Assembly: GCA_025656675.1 (NCBI GenBank) | Contig: JAHXHN010000001.1 | Location: forward strand, 339,501-403,500 | DNA: 64,000 bases | Reading direction: 5' to 3' | DNA from: Candidatus Thiodiazotropha sp. (ex Codakia rugifera) | GTDB taxonomy: Bacteria; Pseudomonadota; Gammaproteobacteria; Chromatiales; Chromatiaceae | Part shown: positions 45,558 to 54,474 of the stretch, one piece after another | Layout: every line of letters begins with the position of its first letter | How positions within the stretch are numbered: the first letter of the stretch is position 1 | Notes under the pieces: generated by a model | What the model was told of the DNA's origin: nothing | Seen by the model: only the letters and a program-made list of their open reading frames with translations | The model's database searches: none | Program-made: the position numbers and the translations under genes

Positions 45558-45588
45558 TTGTAATGATCCGTCGTATTGATCATTACAA
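45558..45588 (+). terminator. Hairpin after the mechanosensitive channel gene
   Basis: ttgtaatgatc (45558-45568) pairs perfectly with gatcattacaa (45578-45588) around a 9-nt loop, 36 nt after the stop codon. No T-run follows, so it is only a possible terminator or mRNA-protecting hairpin. Confidence 0.45.
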
Positions 45589-45660
45589 CATAGGCTCTTC
45601 ACCTGATAGTGTGGATAAGCCGTGAAAACTACAATAAGCCATTCCGTCAGTTGATGGAAT

Positions 45661-45826
45661 TTGTCCGCGAATGAACACAAATGCACGCAAATAAGGATAG
45701 GGATTTCCTCTGGTGTGTCATTTTAACCGGATGTAGAAATCTTAAACCATGGTTGTTTAACCTAAATTCCGCAGTTGAACGCTGCAACATGAGGTGAATA
45801 TTATATTTACGTTTATTTGCGGACAA
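45661..45826. mobile_element. Small inverted-repeat element with TTGTCCGC ends (166 bp)
   Basis: The left end ttgtccgcgaatgaacac and the reverse complement of the right end, ttgtccgcaaataaacgt, match at 14 of 18 positions. There is no open reading frame. The same end sequence occurs alone at 38900. I could not identify a target-site duplication. A terminal repeat of the other family (45761-45780) lies inside it. The rest of the 372-bp gap holds only the hairpin at 45558. Confidence 0.6.
45761..45780 (+). repeat. Solo terminal repeat of the MITE family
   Basis: cctaaattccgcagttgaac matches the reverse complement of the right end of copy 3 (cctagattccgcagttgacc) at 18 of 20 positions and is preceded by TTTAA, as in copy 1. 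No matching right end follows within 250 bp, so this is a truncated or deleted copy. Confidence 0.6.
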
Positions 45827-45894
45827 TCAACTGAGCTGTTGAATAAAGCCGCAGTGAGTATCCATTCTCACCCACTCAATTAGGGGAAGAGCCA

Positions 45895-48723
45895 CTAAAT
45901 ATTTCCTGATTGGCAGACGCCAGCCAGTTCAGCAACAACCTTATAATGAAGCATTTCCATTAACACATCAGGAGGAACCGGTTTGCTGAAAAGATAGCCT
46001 TGTGCCAACTCACACCCCAGCTGTACAAGAAAATCAAGTTGACTCTCTGTTTCAACACCCTCGGCAACTATACCCAAACCAAGACTGTGCGCCATTGCGA
46101 TAATAGCAGAGGTAATGGTCACATCATCCTCATTCTCGGGAATATCCTTAATGAAGGTACGATCGATTTTCAATGTATCAAGGGGTAATCGTTTAAGATA
46201 ACCCAATGAAGAGTAACCTGTACCAAAATCATCAACAGATATATTAATACCCATTTCCTTAAATTCATTGAGTGTAATGATTGTCTCATTGACATTGCGC
46301 ATAATAATGCTTTCCGTAATCTCTAACTCCAGATATTTAGGATCCAGTCCACTCTTTTCCAAGGCCAGTGCCACTGTCTTACTAAGATCGTGCTGTAGAA
46401 ACTGCATACTGCTTAGATTAACTGCTATTCGTAATGGTTCGTACCCTGCCTCTTGCCAGGACTTATTCTGTTTGCAGGCCTCATTAAGCACCCATTCACC
46501 CAGATTGATAATCATTCCAGTTTCCTCGGCGATAGGAATAAACTCGCCAGGAGAGATCATACCTAACTCGGACTGGTTCCAGCGTAGCAATGCTTCAGCA
46601 GAGACAATTTTACCGCTGGCTAAATCTATCTGTGGCTGATAGAACAACTGCATTTCATTTTGAGACAGAGATTTTCGCAGCTTACCCTCTAGCTTAAGTC
46701 TCGAGGTCGCCAGAGCATTCATCTGTTGAGAATAGAATTGAAAGTTATTCTTCCCTACCGCTTTAGCATGGTACATGGCCGTATCGGCATTCTTGAGCAA
46801 CTCATCTACCGTGCGTCCGTCTTTTGGGAAGATCGCAATACCTATACTGGGTGTTACGTAGACTTCATGACCATTAAGATTATATGATCGTGCAATTGCA
46901 TCCTGTACCCTTTTCGCTACCAGGCCTGCAGTTTCTGGACTGTCAATCTCTTCAAGCAGTACAGTAAATTCGTCACCACCAAGACGAGCTACATTACACC
47001 CTCCCTCTACCATTTCAGGTTCATTGATATGTTCGATAGAATCTGAATCCCTTAATTGAGATACCAATCGGCTGGTAACATTTTTTAGCAGCATATCGCC
47101 TATATCATGGCCGAGGGTGTCATTAATACGCTTGAATTCATCCAGATCAAGGTAAAGAACAGCGCCTATACTCTGATCTCTTGTGGCTGTTTTGATCGCC
47201 CTGTCCATCTGTTCCTTGAAAGACTGTCTGTTCGGAAGGTTGGTCAGGGAATCACAGTACGCAAGAAAACGGATTTTATCATCCCACCTTTTACGTTCTG
47301 TAATATCACGGGCAAATACGCTCAAGGTAAACAGATCACCGATCATCGAGCTCGATATCGACAGATCCAAGGAAAACTGTCTGTTATCCTTATGTTTACC
47401 TACAGCCTCTAACCGCACACCTGACGGTTTATCATTGGTGGTGTCGAAAAGCGAGTCGATTAACTCACTTTTTTGAACCAATGACTTATGCGTTAAGATA
47501 AGTTGAAATAGGTGCAGACCAAGAATTTCTCTTTCCGTATACCCGAACACTTCGCAGGCCTGTTGATTCCAGCTGATAATTTTCTTATTTGAGTCAGCTG
47601 TGATAACTGCGTCAAATGCTGTTTCAATCACATGGGAAAATCGTGCATCTTCAGCGGCGATAGCCCTATCTGCCTCCTCCTCCTTCAGCAAGGCTACACG
47701 ACGACTTCGAAAAACGTTGATTGCTAACCCTAAAATCACCAGAGAAATCAACCAAAGCGCTGTAACCTTCCACCAATCAATATCTTTCAATCCTACTCGT
47801 CGGCTGACCGATAGTATAAAAGGCGTTCCATAAAAATCGACATACTCCTTAAAATAGAGTCTATTCTGCTCTAGTGCTGTTCGTACAATTCTGAAAATAC
47901 CGAATTTTTCTTTCAGATTAACTCGTCCTCTATCAGCAAAGGTATCTGCACGGTTGAGATCTATTTTAATTTCACTTTCAGACTGAACAACCTCTTCAAT
48001 GAATTGTATTTGATCCATTCTAAGTGCTGCTATACCACTCAACATCTCCCAACGCTCACTCTCTTTTTTAGGAGGATAACGACCAAGATAGACCGGTTTA
48101 ATCATTAAAAAATAAGATTGATTGCTACTACCCAGCCTTATTTGTCCAGAGACCGATGTCTCACCGGATTTTATTGCACGCACTATGGCGCTGAATGTAC
48201 CTGACACATGAGCTAGATCATAACCCAGTAAATTTGCAGATAGCGGCGTCATCGGCTCAATAAAACTAATGGGCAAATGAAAATCTATATTGCTGAATTT
48301 ATTCTGTGAACGTAACTGAGTATCATTTTTCAACCGGAATCCGACAAAACCATCTTCTCGCATACGCATTTCAAACTGTTTTACTCTTTCATGTGGTATC
48401 TGCTCCATATGCAGGATTGATGTAATATACGGGTAGGCTTTAAGCATTTCCTGAGAAAACGATGTCTGCTCAGCACTGCTTAGAAAATCGCTGGAGTGAT
48501 AGAGACCTACCAGGGAAATTAGAACCGTCTCCAGGCTGGAGACACGCTGGACAACGGTTCGATGAGCCTCCCATGCCATATTCGTAAATACGGTATTGAC
48601 CCTATGAAAATCGATCCATACAGACATTGCCAGGAAAAGCATGGCAATGGCTATCGCTGAAATCCATAAGAAAATTGCCCGATACCCTCTAAACACCCTT
48701 TCCCTGGATTTATAATGCAGCAT
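45895..48723 (-). CDS. CHASE-PAS-GGDEF-EAL membrane c-di-GMP enzyme
   Basis: 942 residues. A transmembrane helix (~18-37), a CHASE-type periplasmic sensor (~45-300), a second helix (~320-340, VTALWLISLVILGLAINVF) and a PAS domain (~360-470) with YTEREILG. The GGDEF motif is intact (RLGGDEFTVLLEE near residue 580). The EAL domain has AEALLRWNQSELGMISPGEF near residue 709 and DDFGTGYSSLGYLKRLPLDT near residue 829. It may make and degrade c-di-GMP. Its ATG directly abuts the stop of the binding-protein gene (TAAATG), so the two are made together and the binding protein may deliver a ligand to the CHASE domain. Confidence 0.93.
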   Translation of the reverse strand: MLHYKSRERVFRGYRAIFLWISAIAIAMLFLAMSVWIDFHRVNTVFTNMAWEAHRTVVQRVSSLETVLISLVGLYHSSDFLSSAEQTSFSQEMLKAYPYITSILHMEQIPHERVKQFEMRMREDGFVGFRLKNDTQLRSQNKFSNIDFHLPISFIEPMTPLSANLLGYDLAHVSGTFSAIVRAIKSGETSVSGQIRLGSSNQSYFLMIKPVYLGRYPPKKESERWEMLSGIAALRMDQIQFIEEVVQSESEIKIDLNRADTFADRGRVNLKEKFGIFRIVRTALEQNRLYFKEYVDFYGTPFILSVSRRVGLKDIDWWKVTALWLISLVILGLAINVFRSRRVALLKEEEADRAIAAEDARFSHVIETAFDAVITADSNKKIISWNQQACEVFGYTEREILGLHLFQLILTHKSLVQKSELIDSLFDTTNDKPSGVRLEAVGKHKDNRQFSLDLSISSSMIGDLFTLSVFARDITERKRWDDKIRFLAYCDSLTNLPNRQSFKEQMDRAIKTATRDQSIGAVLYLDLDEFKRINDTLGHDIGDMLLKNVTSRLVSQLRDSDSIEHINEPEMVEGGCNVARLGGDEFTVLLEEIDSPETAGLVAKRVQDAIARSYNLNGHEVYVTPSIGIAIFPKDGRTVDELLKNADTAMYHAKAVGKNNFQFYSQQMNALATSRLKLEGKLRKSLSQNEMQLFYQPQIDLASGKIVSAEALLRWNQSELGMISPGEFIPIAEETGMIINLGEWVLNEACKQNKSWQEAGYEPLRIAVNLSSMQFLQHDLSKTVALALEKSGLDPKYLELEITESIIMRNVNETIITLNEFKEMGINISVDDFGTGYSSLGYLKRLPLDTLKIDRTFIKDIPENEDDVTITSAIIAMAHSLGLGIVAEGVETESQLDFLVQLGCELAQGYLFSKPVPPDVLMEMLHYKVVAELAGVCQSGNI

Positions 48724-49692
48724 TTAGTTTACTTTCTTCGCTTTTCGAATTAATGACTCAGGAATTACGACTCCACTCTGAAGCAAAATCGGATGGTTTA
48801 TCCACACCTCCCATTTCCTATTTGACACTATTGGGATATCCGTGGGTTTTGTACCATCCAAAATCGTGAGCGCTGCCAATGCTGCCCATTCACCCTGTTC
48901 CTCAGGTATTTTTATCAGGCCCAGCACTGTATAAGGCATCATCCATCCATGATTTGTCAGGGTTAATTTTTTAGTTGCGGTTTGTACTGCCTCCAAAACA
49001 GCATTAGCATTCCAATCATTGATACCGGAATTACTGCCAATGACAATAAAATCATACTCCTGCGCCTCACTATAGGCAGCCAGCCAATCCTTGGTCGTGG
49101 TCAACAATCGAGAATCAAGTATCACTCCCGACTTGCTTGCTGCATGTTCGAATCGTTTCAGATTCTTTTTCTCTGTCAGCGTGTTTGCTCCTATGTAGAT
49201 CGCTCGATGAACCCCACCAAGAATATGTTGGACCTTATTAAACAGGACATTAATCGGTGCAACTTCTACCATACCCGTAGTGTTGCTATAGGGAAATCCA
49301 TACCCATCCACATTCCAGTTGATGCCACAAAATACGAAGGGAATACGGTGATCTTTAAAGTAAGGTTGGATCAGGTATTTTGCTGCATTGTCATCTGCAG
49401 TGATAACCACATCAGGCTTCCATGTCTCTATCATTTTTTTTGCTTCAAGGGCCGCTTTCTTTATCGATACTTCATCCTTGTACCGCTTGGTGTCCATGTC
49501 AAACTGCTTTAATTCACAGCTATTCAATAGAGTTGACCTTAGACCATTTTCTACACCATCAGACCATTCATAACCTTGGTGGTAGGAAGATATAAATAGG
49601 CACTTAGCCGCTATGACACTTCTTGATCCCAGTAGAAGAAGTAGCACTATAAGAGGAATGAGATGATGTATCCTTGGTACAGGAAAAACCAT
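48724..49692 (-). CDS. Periplasmic ABC-type substrate-binding protein
   Basis: 322 residues with a signal peptide (LIPLIVLLLLLGSRSVIA). It follows the ABC_sub_bind/TrpX-like periplasmic binding fold (CLFISSYHQGYEWSDGVENG, KPDVVITADDNAAKYLIQPY, FVFCGINWNVDGYGFPYSNT). No permease or ATPase gene is near it. It is instead coupled base-to-base to the CHASE-GGDEF-EAL gene, which suggests a sensory rather than transport role. GGAGC lies 10 nt before the ATG. The ligand is unknown. The 293 bp upstream (49693-49985) hold no gene I recognise. Confidence 0.88.
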   Translation of the reverse strand: MVFPVPRIHHLIPLIVLLLLLGSRSVIAAKCLFISSYHQGYEWSDGVENGLRSTLLNSCELKQFDMDTKRYKDEVSIKKAALEAKKMIETWKPDVVITADDNAAKYLIQPYFKDHRIPFVFCGINWNVDGYGFPYSNTTGMVEVAPINVLFNKVQHILGGVHRAIYIGANTLTEKKNLKRFEHAASKSGVILDSRLLTTTKDWLAAYSEAQEYDFIVIGSNSGINDWNANAVLEAVQTATKKLTLTNHGWMMPYTVLGLIKIPEEQGEWAALAALTILDGTKPTDIPIVSNRKWEVWINHPILLQSGVVIPESLIRKAKKVN

Positions 49693-49985
49693 AAGCGACT
49701 TGCTCCATGTCTTTCTTTATCGATGCTGAGACTGATAGGGCTATACAATCTATATCGGCAGAGCAGGAAAAACTTTATTTCCAACCTCTTCCTTCCTTGC
49801 TCATCAAACAATATTCTCTTTTATTTCAATATAGTTAGCTTATATCATGTCTATCCTGTACACGACCGGTATCTATATTCAGGGTGACCCTACAACTGAA
49901 CCTGGAAAGGTTAGCTTCCCTGCTTTTTTCGTCAACCGTTCACAAAGACTTCATGCAATGGAAGACCATTGGCCTGTAGGCCGTA

Positions 49986-50546
49986 TCATTGCATCCTTTC
50001 GCGTTGTATTGCACGAATGACATTGGGTGCATACTCCAGCTGGCGCACACGCTTCCATAATTTATTCGGTTTTTTCTCATAAATCGCCAGCAGGTCACTG
50101 ACTTCAACCCAGGTAAGTTTACGCCGTTTCTTGAATCGACCGTCTCGATCATCCTTCCACTCATTATTCAGCTCATTAATATCTCGGTAAGGGAACTCGA
50201 TAAAGAATGTTTTCCACTGTTTTGGGGGAACCTTTTTCCCGGGAGATCGTTTACAGCACCAATCTGGATGGTCTAACAGGGTCTTTTCAAATAGTGCATC
50301 AACAACTGGAATCTGATCGTTAACCTTTTCTTTAATTCGGCTTGCCTTTTGCAGATCATCTGTGAAGTACATCGTTTCTGTCTCTTCTACGAACTCTCTA
50401 ATTGCTGTTTCCCTGAAGCCTTCACCAATCCCCAGGCCACCGCCAAAATCGATCAGATAGCCCACCTTTCGTCCACTGAAGGTTGATTGAAATAAAAAGT
50501 AAAGATTTTTTTCGTGGACAGCAAAGGGTATGACGCCAGCACCCAT
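49986..50546 (-). CDS. Nudix-like hydrolase with altered Nudix box
   Basis: 186 residues from the ATG at 50546 (MGAGVIPFAVHEKNLYFLFQ), which has GGAGG about 10 nt upstream; the start at 50570 is less likely. The Nudix box is at residues ~35-57 (GGGLGIGEGFRETAIREFVEETE). The G, E and REXXEE residues that bind the metal are kept, but the final glycine of the motif is replaced. The C-terminal half is rich in Lys/Arg/Trp. It follows a 59-codon Cys-rich gene by 51 nt, in the same direction. Substrate unknown. Confidence 0.8.
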   Translation of the reverse strand: MGAGVIPFAVHEKNLYFLFQSTFSGRKVGYLIDFGGGLGIGEGFRETAIREFVEETETMYFTDDLQKASRIKEKVNDQIPVVDALFEKTLLDHPDWCCKRSPGKKVPPKQWKTFFIEFPYRDINELNNEWKDDRDGRFKKRRKLTWVEVSDLLAIYEKKPNKLWKRVRQLEYAPNVIRAIQRERMQ

Positions 50547-50597
50547 ATTATTTATCCTCCAACATGACAAACCCGAGAAACAGCAATAGCGGTTTTA

Positions 50598-50777
50598 CTA
50601 ATCTGTAGGAATAGGGAAACGACCGCAATACACGCCATGCTGAGGCTGTTCACATTTGCAGACCTTAAAGGGATCTTTCCAACACATGACCTCTGTTTTC
50701 TGTTCATGGTTGGGCTGTGCGTCAGTCTGCAACTGCCCGTTCGCCCCTTTTATGTCGGATTGCTTGGTTGTGGTCAT
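50598..50777 (-). CDS. Small Cys-containing protein of unknown function
   Basis: 59 residues from the ATG at 50777 (MTTTKQSDIKGANGQLQTDA); GGAGG lies 8 nt upstream. An ATG two codons earlier is too close to that site. The N-terminal half is polar and probably disordered. The C-terminal half holds four cysteines (CWKDPFKVCKCEQPQHGVYC) and a histidine, a pattern suited to a zinc or iron-sulfur site. It precedes the Nudix gene by 51 nt and is probably in the same transcript. I do not recognise the family. Confidence 0.65.
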   Translation of the reverse strand: MTTTKQSDIKGANGQLQTDAQPNHEQKTEVMCWKDPFKVCKCEQPQHGVYCGRFPIPTD

Positions 50778-51491
50778 TTTCATCGCCTCCTCACACCTTT
50801 ACCGAAAAATATTGTTGCCTCGCATAAAATGCTCAGCCGATGCCTCTTAACGGGCATAAGAGAGTAGCTAGTCACAGCGCTAATTATCACACCGATTAAT
50901 ATAGGCAAGAATAGTCCAAATAAATCTTTATGGGTGCTTAACACAAAAAACTGAGATTATCCCTATCATTCAATTCCTATACAGATCGAACAGTGATAGC
51001 AATTATAGGTTTACGCTCGATGTCAAATTGCGGCCGACTTATTCAATAGCTTTGGGTGAAAATGTACACCTAAACAAGATGTCTTCACCTGGCATCTTGT
51101 AGCCATCCTTCTTAACTTCAACCGTTCCTGTTATCAGAGCAATCCACTCTTATGCATGTTCGGCTGTGACTGGGTCCAGCAAAATGAATGATAGAAACGT
51201 TGACTTGATCTTTATACACGTCCATCACACAGAGCAACTGGCATAATTCCGGGAGTGGGAGTAGAAGAAGGACAGGCTGCTGTTTATGCTTATGGCTCAA
51301 GCAGATTCATTACCTGGCCGCTATTTATAGGTAACCAGCAATTTATGTTGGTTCTGTTTGGAGAACCCAGATTGAATCAACCAGAGTTCATTTCGTCAGT
51401 TTGGGTGCCGATCAATAGGTATGGCTAATCAGGGCTCTGCGAGGGCCATCATCTCAAATCGAAGCCAAACCGAAAAATAGCCTGCTAACGA
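50778..51491. other. 714-bp intergenic region without a recognised gene
   Basis: Upstream of the small Cys gene and downstream of the first PEP-CTERM gene. I found no coding frame with a plausible start, composition or similarity. A minus-strand frame at 51118-51300 starts with a hydrophobic, Cys-containing sequence but lacks a ribosome-binding site. A small hairpin (acaagatg at 51074-51081 with catcttgt at 51093-51100) is present. The region could hold decayed sequence. Confidence 0.4.
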
Positions 51492-52175
51492 TCAAGACCG
51501 ATTGAATACCAACCTGTTGCGACCGGCAAAGAGAAGTAGACCAGTCGCGATCAGAAGCAAGATGCCCGGTTCAGGCACATTTGCAGTCTCCTGCTCACTG
51601 ACCCATACATCACCATCCCTCACCGCCCATATACGCTGCTCATCTGATATGCCATTGATTTCCTGTGAGCCAAAATGAAAATGTAGGTACCAGGCTTGAT
51701 CGGAGAAATCTGACAATGTACCGGACCAGTATCCACGGTAAGACAGATTGGTAAACGGATTATAATTGCTTGAAACCGGGGCAGGATCAAACCTGTCATG
51801 GGAGTAGTTGGGTTGATAGCCCAGATTCACATAATACATATAGGCCAATTCACTGCTCATACCGGTCGTGTCATACCCTAATGAGCTTGGGTCATTGATC
51901 GTAGTTGGTAAGCGCCAGTCATCCCATACAACACCACGTAAAGGATCGTCATACTGGAGCCCGCTTACCCAATTGACTGAATCCAACCAGCTCAATCTTG
52001 CGTAGGGCGCAGAGCCGGAGGTCATGGCATAAGAGGCATCCTGCAACCAGGTCACATCCAATACATCGTCATAAATCAGCCCAGCACCCCTATCGATGAG
52101 AGTTGCATTGGCTGTACTGGCATACCCCAGGGAGATAAACAGGGCACAGAGGATGTGAGTCATTCGTTTTTTCAT
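51492..52175 (-). CDS. PEP-CTERM protein with Lcl/DUF1566 domain (paralogue 1)
   Basis: 227 residues from the ATG at 52175 (MKKRMTHILCALFISLGYAS), with GGAG about 9 nt upstream; the frame is open further up but without a start signal. Signal peptide, then a DUF1566 (Lcl C-terminal) domain: LIYDDVLDVTWLQDASYAMT, VVWDDWRLPTTIND, RGYWSGTLSDFSDQAWYLHF and RIWAVRDGD. The end is a PEP-CTERM sorting tag (VPEPGILLLIATGLLLFAGR), used by exosortase for surface display. It is a clear paralogue of the gene at 52495-53157. No exosortase gene is in the window. Confidence 0.85.
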   Translation of the reverse strand: MKKRMTHILCALFISLGYASTANATLIDRGAGLIYDDVLDVTWLQDASYAMTSGSAPYARLSWLDSVNWVSGLQYDDPLRGVVWDDWRLPTTINDPSSLGYDTTGMSSELAYMYYVNLGYQPNYSHDRFDPAPVSSNYNPFTNLSYRGYWSGTLSDFSDQAWYLHFHFGSQEINGISDEQRIWAVRDGDVWVSEQETANVPEPGILLLIATGLLLFAGRNRLVFNRS

Positions 52176-52445
52176 CAGCATTGGCTCCAGCGCCAAGGTA
52201 TTAATAATTTCAGACTCTAAATGCAATACACATGCCAAAGATAATATTAACTGATAAAACATTGATTTACATAAATTACAAAATAAACCACTCCCCACAA
52301 ATGTAAAAAAACCTGACAGCATTCACGCACGACTCGATAAGGCGATGACCGTCTTGCTGCAGTTAATCTAACCCTAGGAACAATCAAATATTTTTTAAAA
52401 AAACGTGCAGTGGCGCTGAATAAAAGTTTGTTTGAATTGAACACA

Positions 52446-52473
52446 AAAAAAGGGGGGCATGCCCCCCTTTTTT
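52446..52473. terminator. Perfectly palindromic bidirectional terminator
   Basis: A 28-bp perfect palindrome: six A, six G, CATG, six C, six T. The GC stem with T-runs on both strands is an ideal rho-independent terminator in both directions. It lies 22 bp after the stop of the minus-strand gene at 52495, so it ends that transcript. The rest of the 319-bp gap (52176-52494) presumably holds the promoter of the next paralogue. Confidence 0.92.
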
Positions 52474-52494
52474 CTACCCTGTTTGAGTCTAACC

Positions 52495-53157
52495 CTAAGT
52501 CGATCTGCCCTTACGACCCATCACTCTCAGAAACAGGAGACCGGAAGCCATCAACAACATCGCCGGCGGAATAGGTACAGGAGCAACATCACCATCTCTC
52601 ACAGCCCAGAGACGTTGTTCGTCACCCAGTTTACTGTTGATATCCTGATAGCCGAAGTGCATATGTAAGTACCAGGCGCGGTTTTCAAAGTCTGACGGTG
52701 TACCCGACCAGTACCCACGGGTTTGGAGATTGATGAACGGATTGTAATTACCTGAAGTTGGCGCCGGATCTGATGGATCTAATGACATATTTGCATCATA
52801 TCCAAGATTCACATAGTACATATAGGCCATCTCACTACTCATTCCTGTCGTGTCCCAACCTATTGAGTCTGCATGATTTGTCGTAGTGGGTAGACGCCAA
52901 TCATCCCATGTGACCCCACGCTCAGTATCATAGTAACTCAGCGTACTCGCCCAGTTTACCGCATCGTACCAGTTCAGTTTCCCGGACTGGACATAACCTG
53001 ATGTTTGGGCATAGGAAGCATCCTGTAACCAGGTAACATCCAGGACATCATCGTAAATGAGTCCACCCAGACGGTCATGCAAAGCGGCTTGGACATGTCC
53101 AGCAGACAGCACGAAAAATAGAACCAATACAGGGACAAAAACCGCTCTTCGAACCAT
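52495..53157 (-). CDS. PEP-CTERM-like protein with Lcl/DUF1566 domain (paralogue 2)
   Basis: 220 residues from the ATG at 53157 (MVRRAVFVPVLVLFFVLSAG), with GGAGA about 10 nt upstream. It has a signal peptide ending AGHVQA and the same domain as its neighbour (LIYDDVLDVTWLQDASYAQT, VTWDDWRLPTTTNH, RGYWSGTPSDFENRAWYLHM, RLWAVRDGD). The C-terminus (VPIPPAMLLMASGLLFLRVM, then basic residues) is the VPxP variant of the PEP-CTERM tag. The two proteins are similar along their whole length, so this is a tandem duplication in which each copy kept its own promoter and terminator. Confidence 0.85.
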   Translation of the reverse strand: MVRRAVFVPVLVLFFVLSAGHVQAALHDRLGGLIYDDVLDVTWLQDASYAQTSGYVQSGKLNWYDAVNWASTLSYYDTERGVTWDDWRLPTTTNHADSIGWDTTGMSSEMAYMYYVNLGYDANMSLDPSDPAPTSGNYNPFINLQTRGYWSGTPSDFENRAWYLHMHFGYQDINSKLGDEQRLWAVRDGDVAPVPIPPAMLLMASGLLFLRVMGRKGRST

Positions 53158-53452
53158 GACTGTATTCTCCATATCAAACAAAAAAGTCATTTTTTCACAG
53201 ATAGCGGGTCCATGTGCAATATTCATTCCACACATAAAATACCGTTTAATAACAGTATAATAAGAGAAACCCTTACTGATGGGACATATTGACTGTTAAA
53301 TATTTCGACAACCCATGAACAATCACTGATACCAAACCATTGAGGTAGATTTCACTTGAAGCCAATCAATACCCAACCATCCACATTTGTAGAACCAACG
53401 AACTGACTGAGTATATCCGGCCTGGTTCGAAGACGCTCCAACTCTTGAAACA

Positions 53453-53650
53453 CTATGAGCAATTAACATCACCTTTATCGACATCTTTTCGAGTGGAAGG
53501 CTTGCACCCACAGGGTCCGCACCCTGAACACTCATCCGTTGCTCTGTTACTCTCCGGGTCCAAATGCTTCATCCACAACTGGATGATCACCCATACCGCA
53601 CATAAGAGAACCAGACCGATAATGGCAGCCAGATGGGTCCACATGGTCAT
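53453..53650 (-). CDS. Small Cys-rich membrane protein of the rnf operon
   Basis: 65 residues: an N-terminal transmembrane helix (residues ~5-27, HLAAIIGLVLLCAVWVIIQL) then a short soluble tail with a cysteine cluster (CSGCGPCGC, residues ~41-49) and one more Cys near the end. Its ATG overlaps the rnfA stop in ATGA, so it is translationally coupled to Rnf. The cluster could bind iron-sulfur or metal. It resembles short Cys-rich membrane proteins seen beside redox and transport genes, but I cannot name a family. Last gene of the operon. Confidence 0.75.
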   Translation of the reverse strand: MTMWTHLAAIIGLVLLCAVWVIIQLWMKHLDPESNRATDECSGCGPCGCKPSTRKDVDKGDVNCS

Positions 53651-54225
53651 GCTGCGCTGAATAAGCCGGCAAATCCCATAAATGCCATGGATAGAATACC
53701 GGCGATGATCAGATTCATGGCGGTACCCTTAATCAATCGAGGCACTTCAGCCAGCTCAGTCTCCTCACGAATGCCGGCCATCAGCACCAGGGCCAAGGTG
53801 AAACCGAGACCTGCGCCCAGGGCATAGACCATGCCTTCAATGAATCCATAACCTTTATTGGTGGCGAATATGGCCAGTCCCAAAATGGCACAATTGGTGG
53901 TTATCAGAGGCAGAAAGATTCCTAGCGCCCTGAACAGACCAGGACTCATTTTCTTAATCACCATTTCGATGAATTGCACGGTACTGGCGATGACCACGAT
54001 AAAGCTTATCAACCTCAGATAGGGCGCGTGAATGAGAATATAGGTATTGAGAAACCAGGCGCACAGAGCAGTGATTAACATCACAAAGATGGTGGCCAGA
54101 CCCAGCCGGAAGGCGGTTTCCAGTCGTTGTGATACACCCAGAAAAGGACAGAGTCCCAGGAAATAAGCCAAAACAAAATTATTGATCAGCAGGGCACTTA
54201 TAAAAATCCACACCAGTTCATTCAT
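53647..54225 (-). CDS. rnfA: Rnf electron transport complex subunit RnfA
   Basis: 192 residues, six membrane helices. It begins MNELVWIFISALLINNFVLA and contains YFLGLCPFLGV and LPLITTNCAILGLAIF, each with one of the two membrane-embedded cysteines that coordinate the intramembrane iron-sulfur cluster shared with RnfE. RnfABCDGE couples electron flow between ferredoxin and NAD to ion pumping. Here rnfA follows rnfE but is separated from it by the 239-bp MITE. CTAGG from the MITE end lies about 10 nt before the ATG and may serve as its ribosome-binding site. Confidence 0.97.
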   Translation of the reverse strand: MNELVWIFISALLINNFVLAYFLGLCPFLGVSQRLETAFRLGLATIFVMLITALCAWFLNTYILIHAPYLRLISFIVVIASTVQFIEMVIKKMSPGLFRALGIFLPLITTNCAILGLAIFATNKGYGFIEGMVYALGAGLGFTLALVLMAGIREETELAEVPRLIKGTAMNLIIAGILSMAFMGFAGLFSAA

Positions 54226-54235
54226 CGTGCTTCAA

Positions 54236-54474
54236 CCTAGAATCCGCAGTTGAACATGTATTTGTGGGAAATCCCGGCGTGTCCGGCAAGGCGTCGTTTG
54301 CCGTTAATGGCCATGCCTTTAACAAAAGCGACAACGCAGCAGGGTGCGTTGGGATTTTCCACAAATAGTTGTAGCGTTTCAGAACTCACCCAACGGGTGC
54401 TGGAAAAACACACTATTTCATTTGGCATATCATTACCTTACGTCAGATATTAGCGGTCAACTGCGGAATCTAGG
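54236..54474 (-). mobile_element. MITE-like element, copy 3 (239 bp), inserted at the rnfE-rnfA junction
   Basis: Best-preserved copy. The terminal inverted repeats cctagaatccgcagttgaac (54236-54255) and the reverse complement of 54455-54474 match at 18 of 20 positions. The 5-bp target duplication TTCAA flanks it (54231-54235 and 54475-54479). It has no coding frame. The last five rnfE codons and the stop lie inside the right end. Deleting the element and one TTCAA gives ATT GAA GCA CGA TGA, whose TGA overlaps the rnfA ATG as ATGA. The empty site is thus a normal rnf junction. Confidence 0.92.

Noticed and set aside
51118-51300. 60-codon minus-strand frame with cysteines in the gap before the PEP-CTERM genes
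   Set aside because: No ribosome-binding site, no recognisable domain, and composition typical of random sequence.
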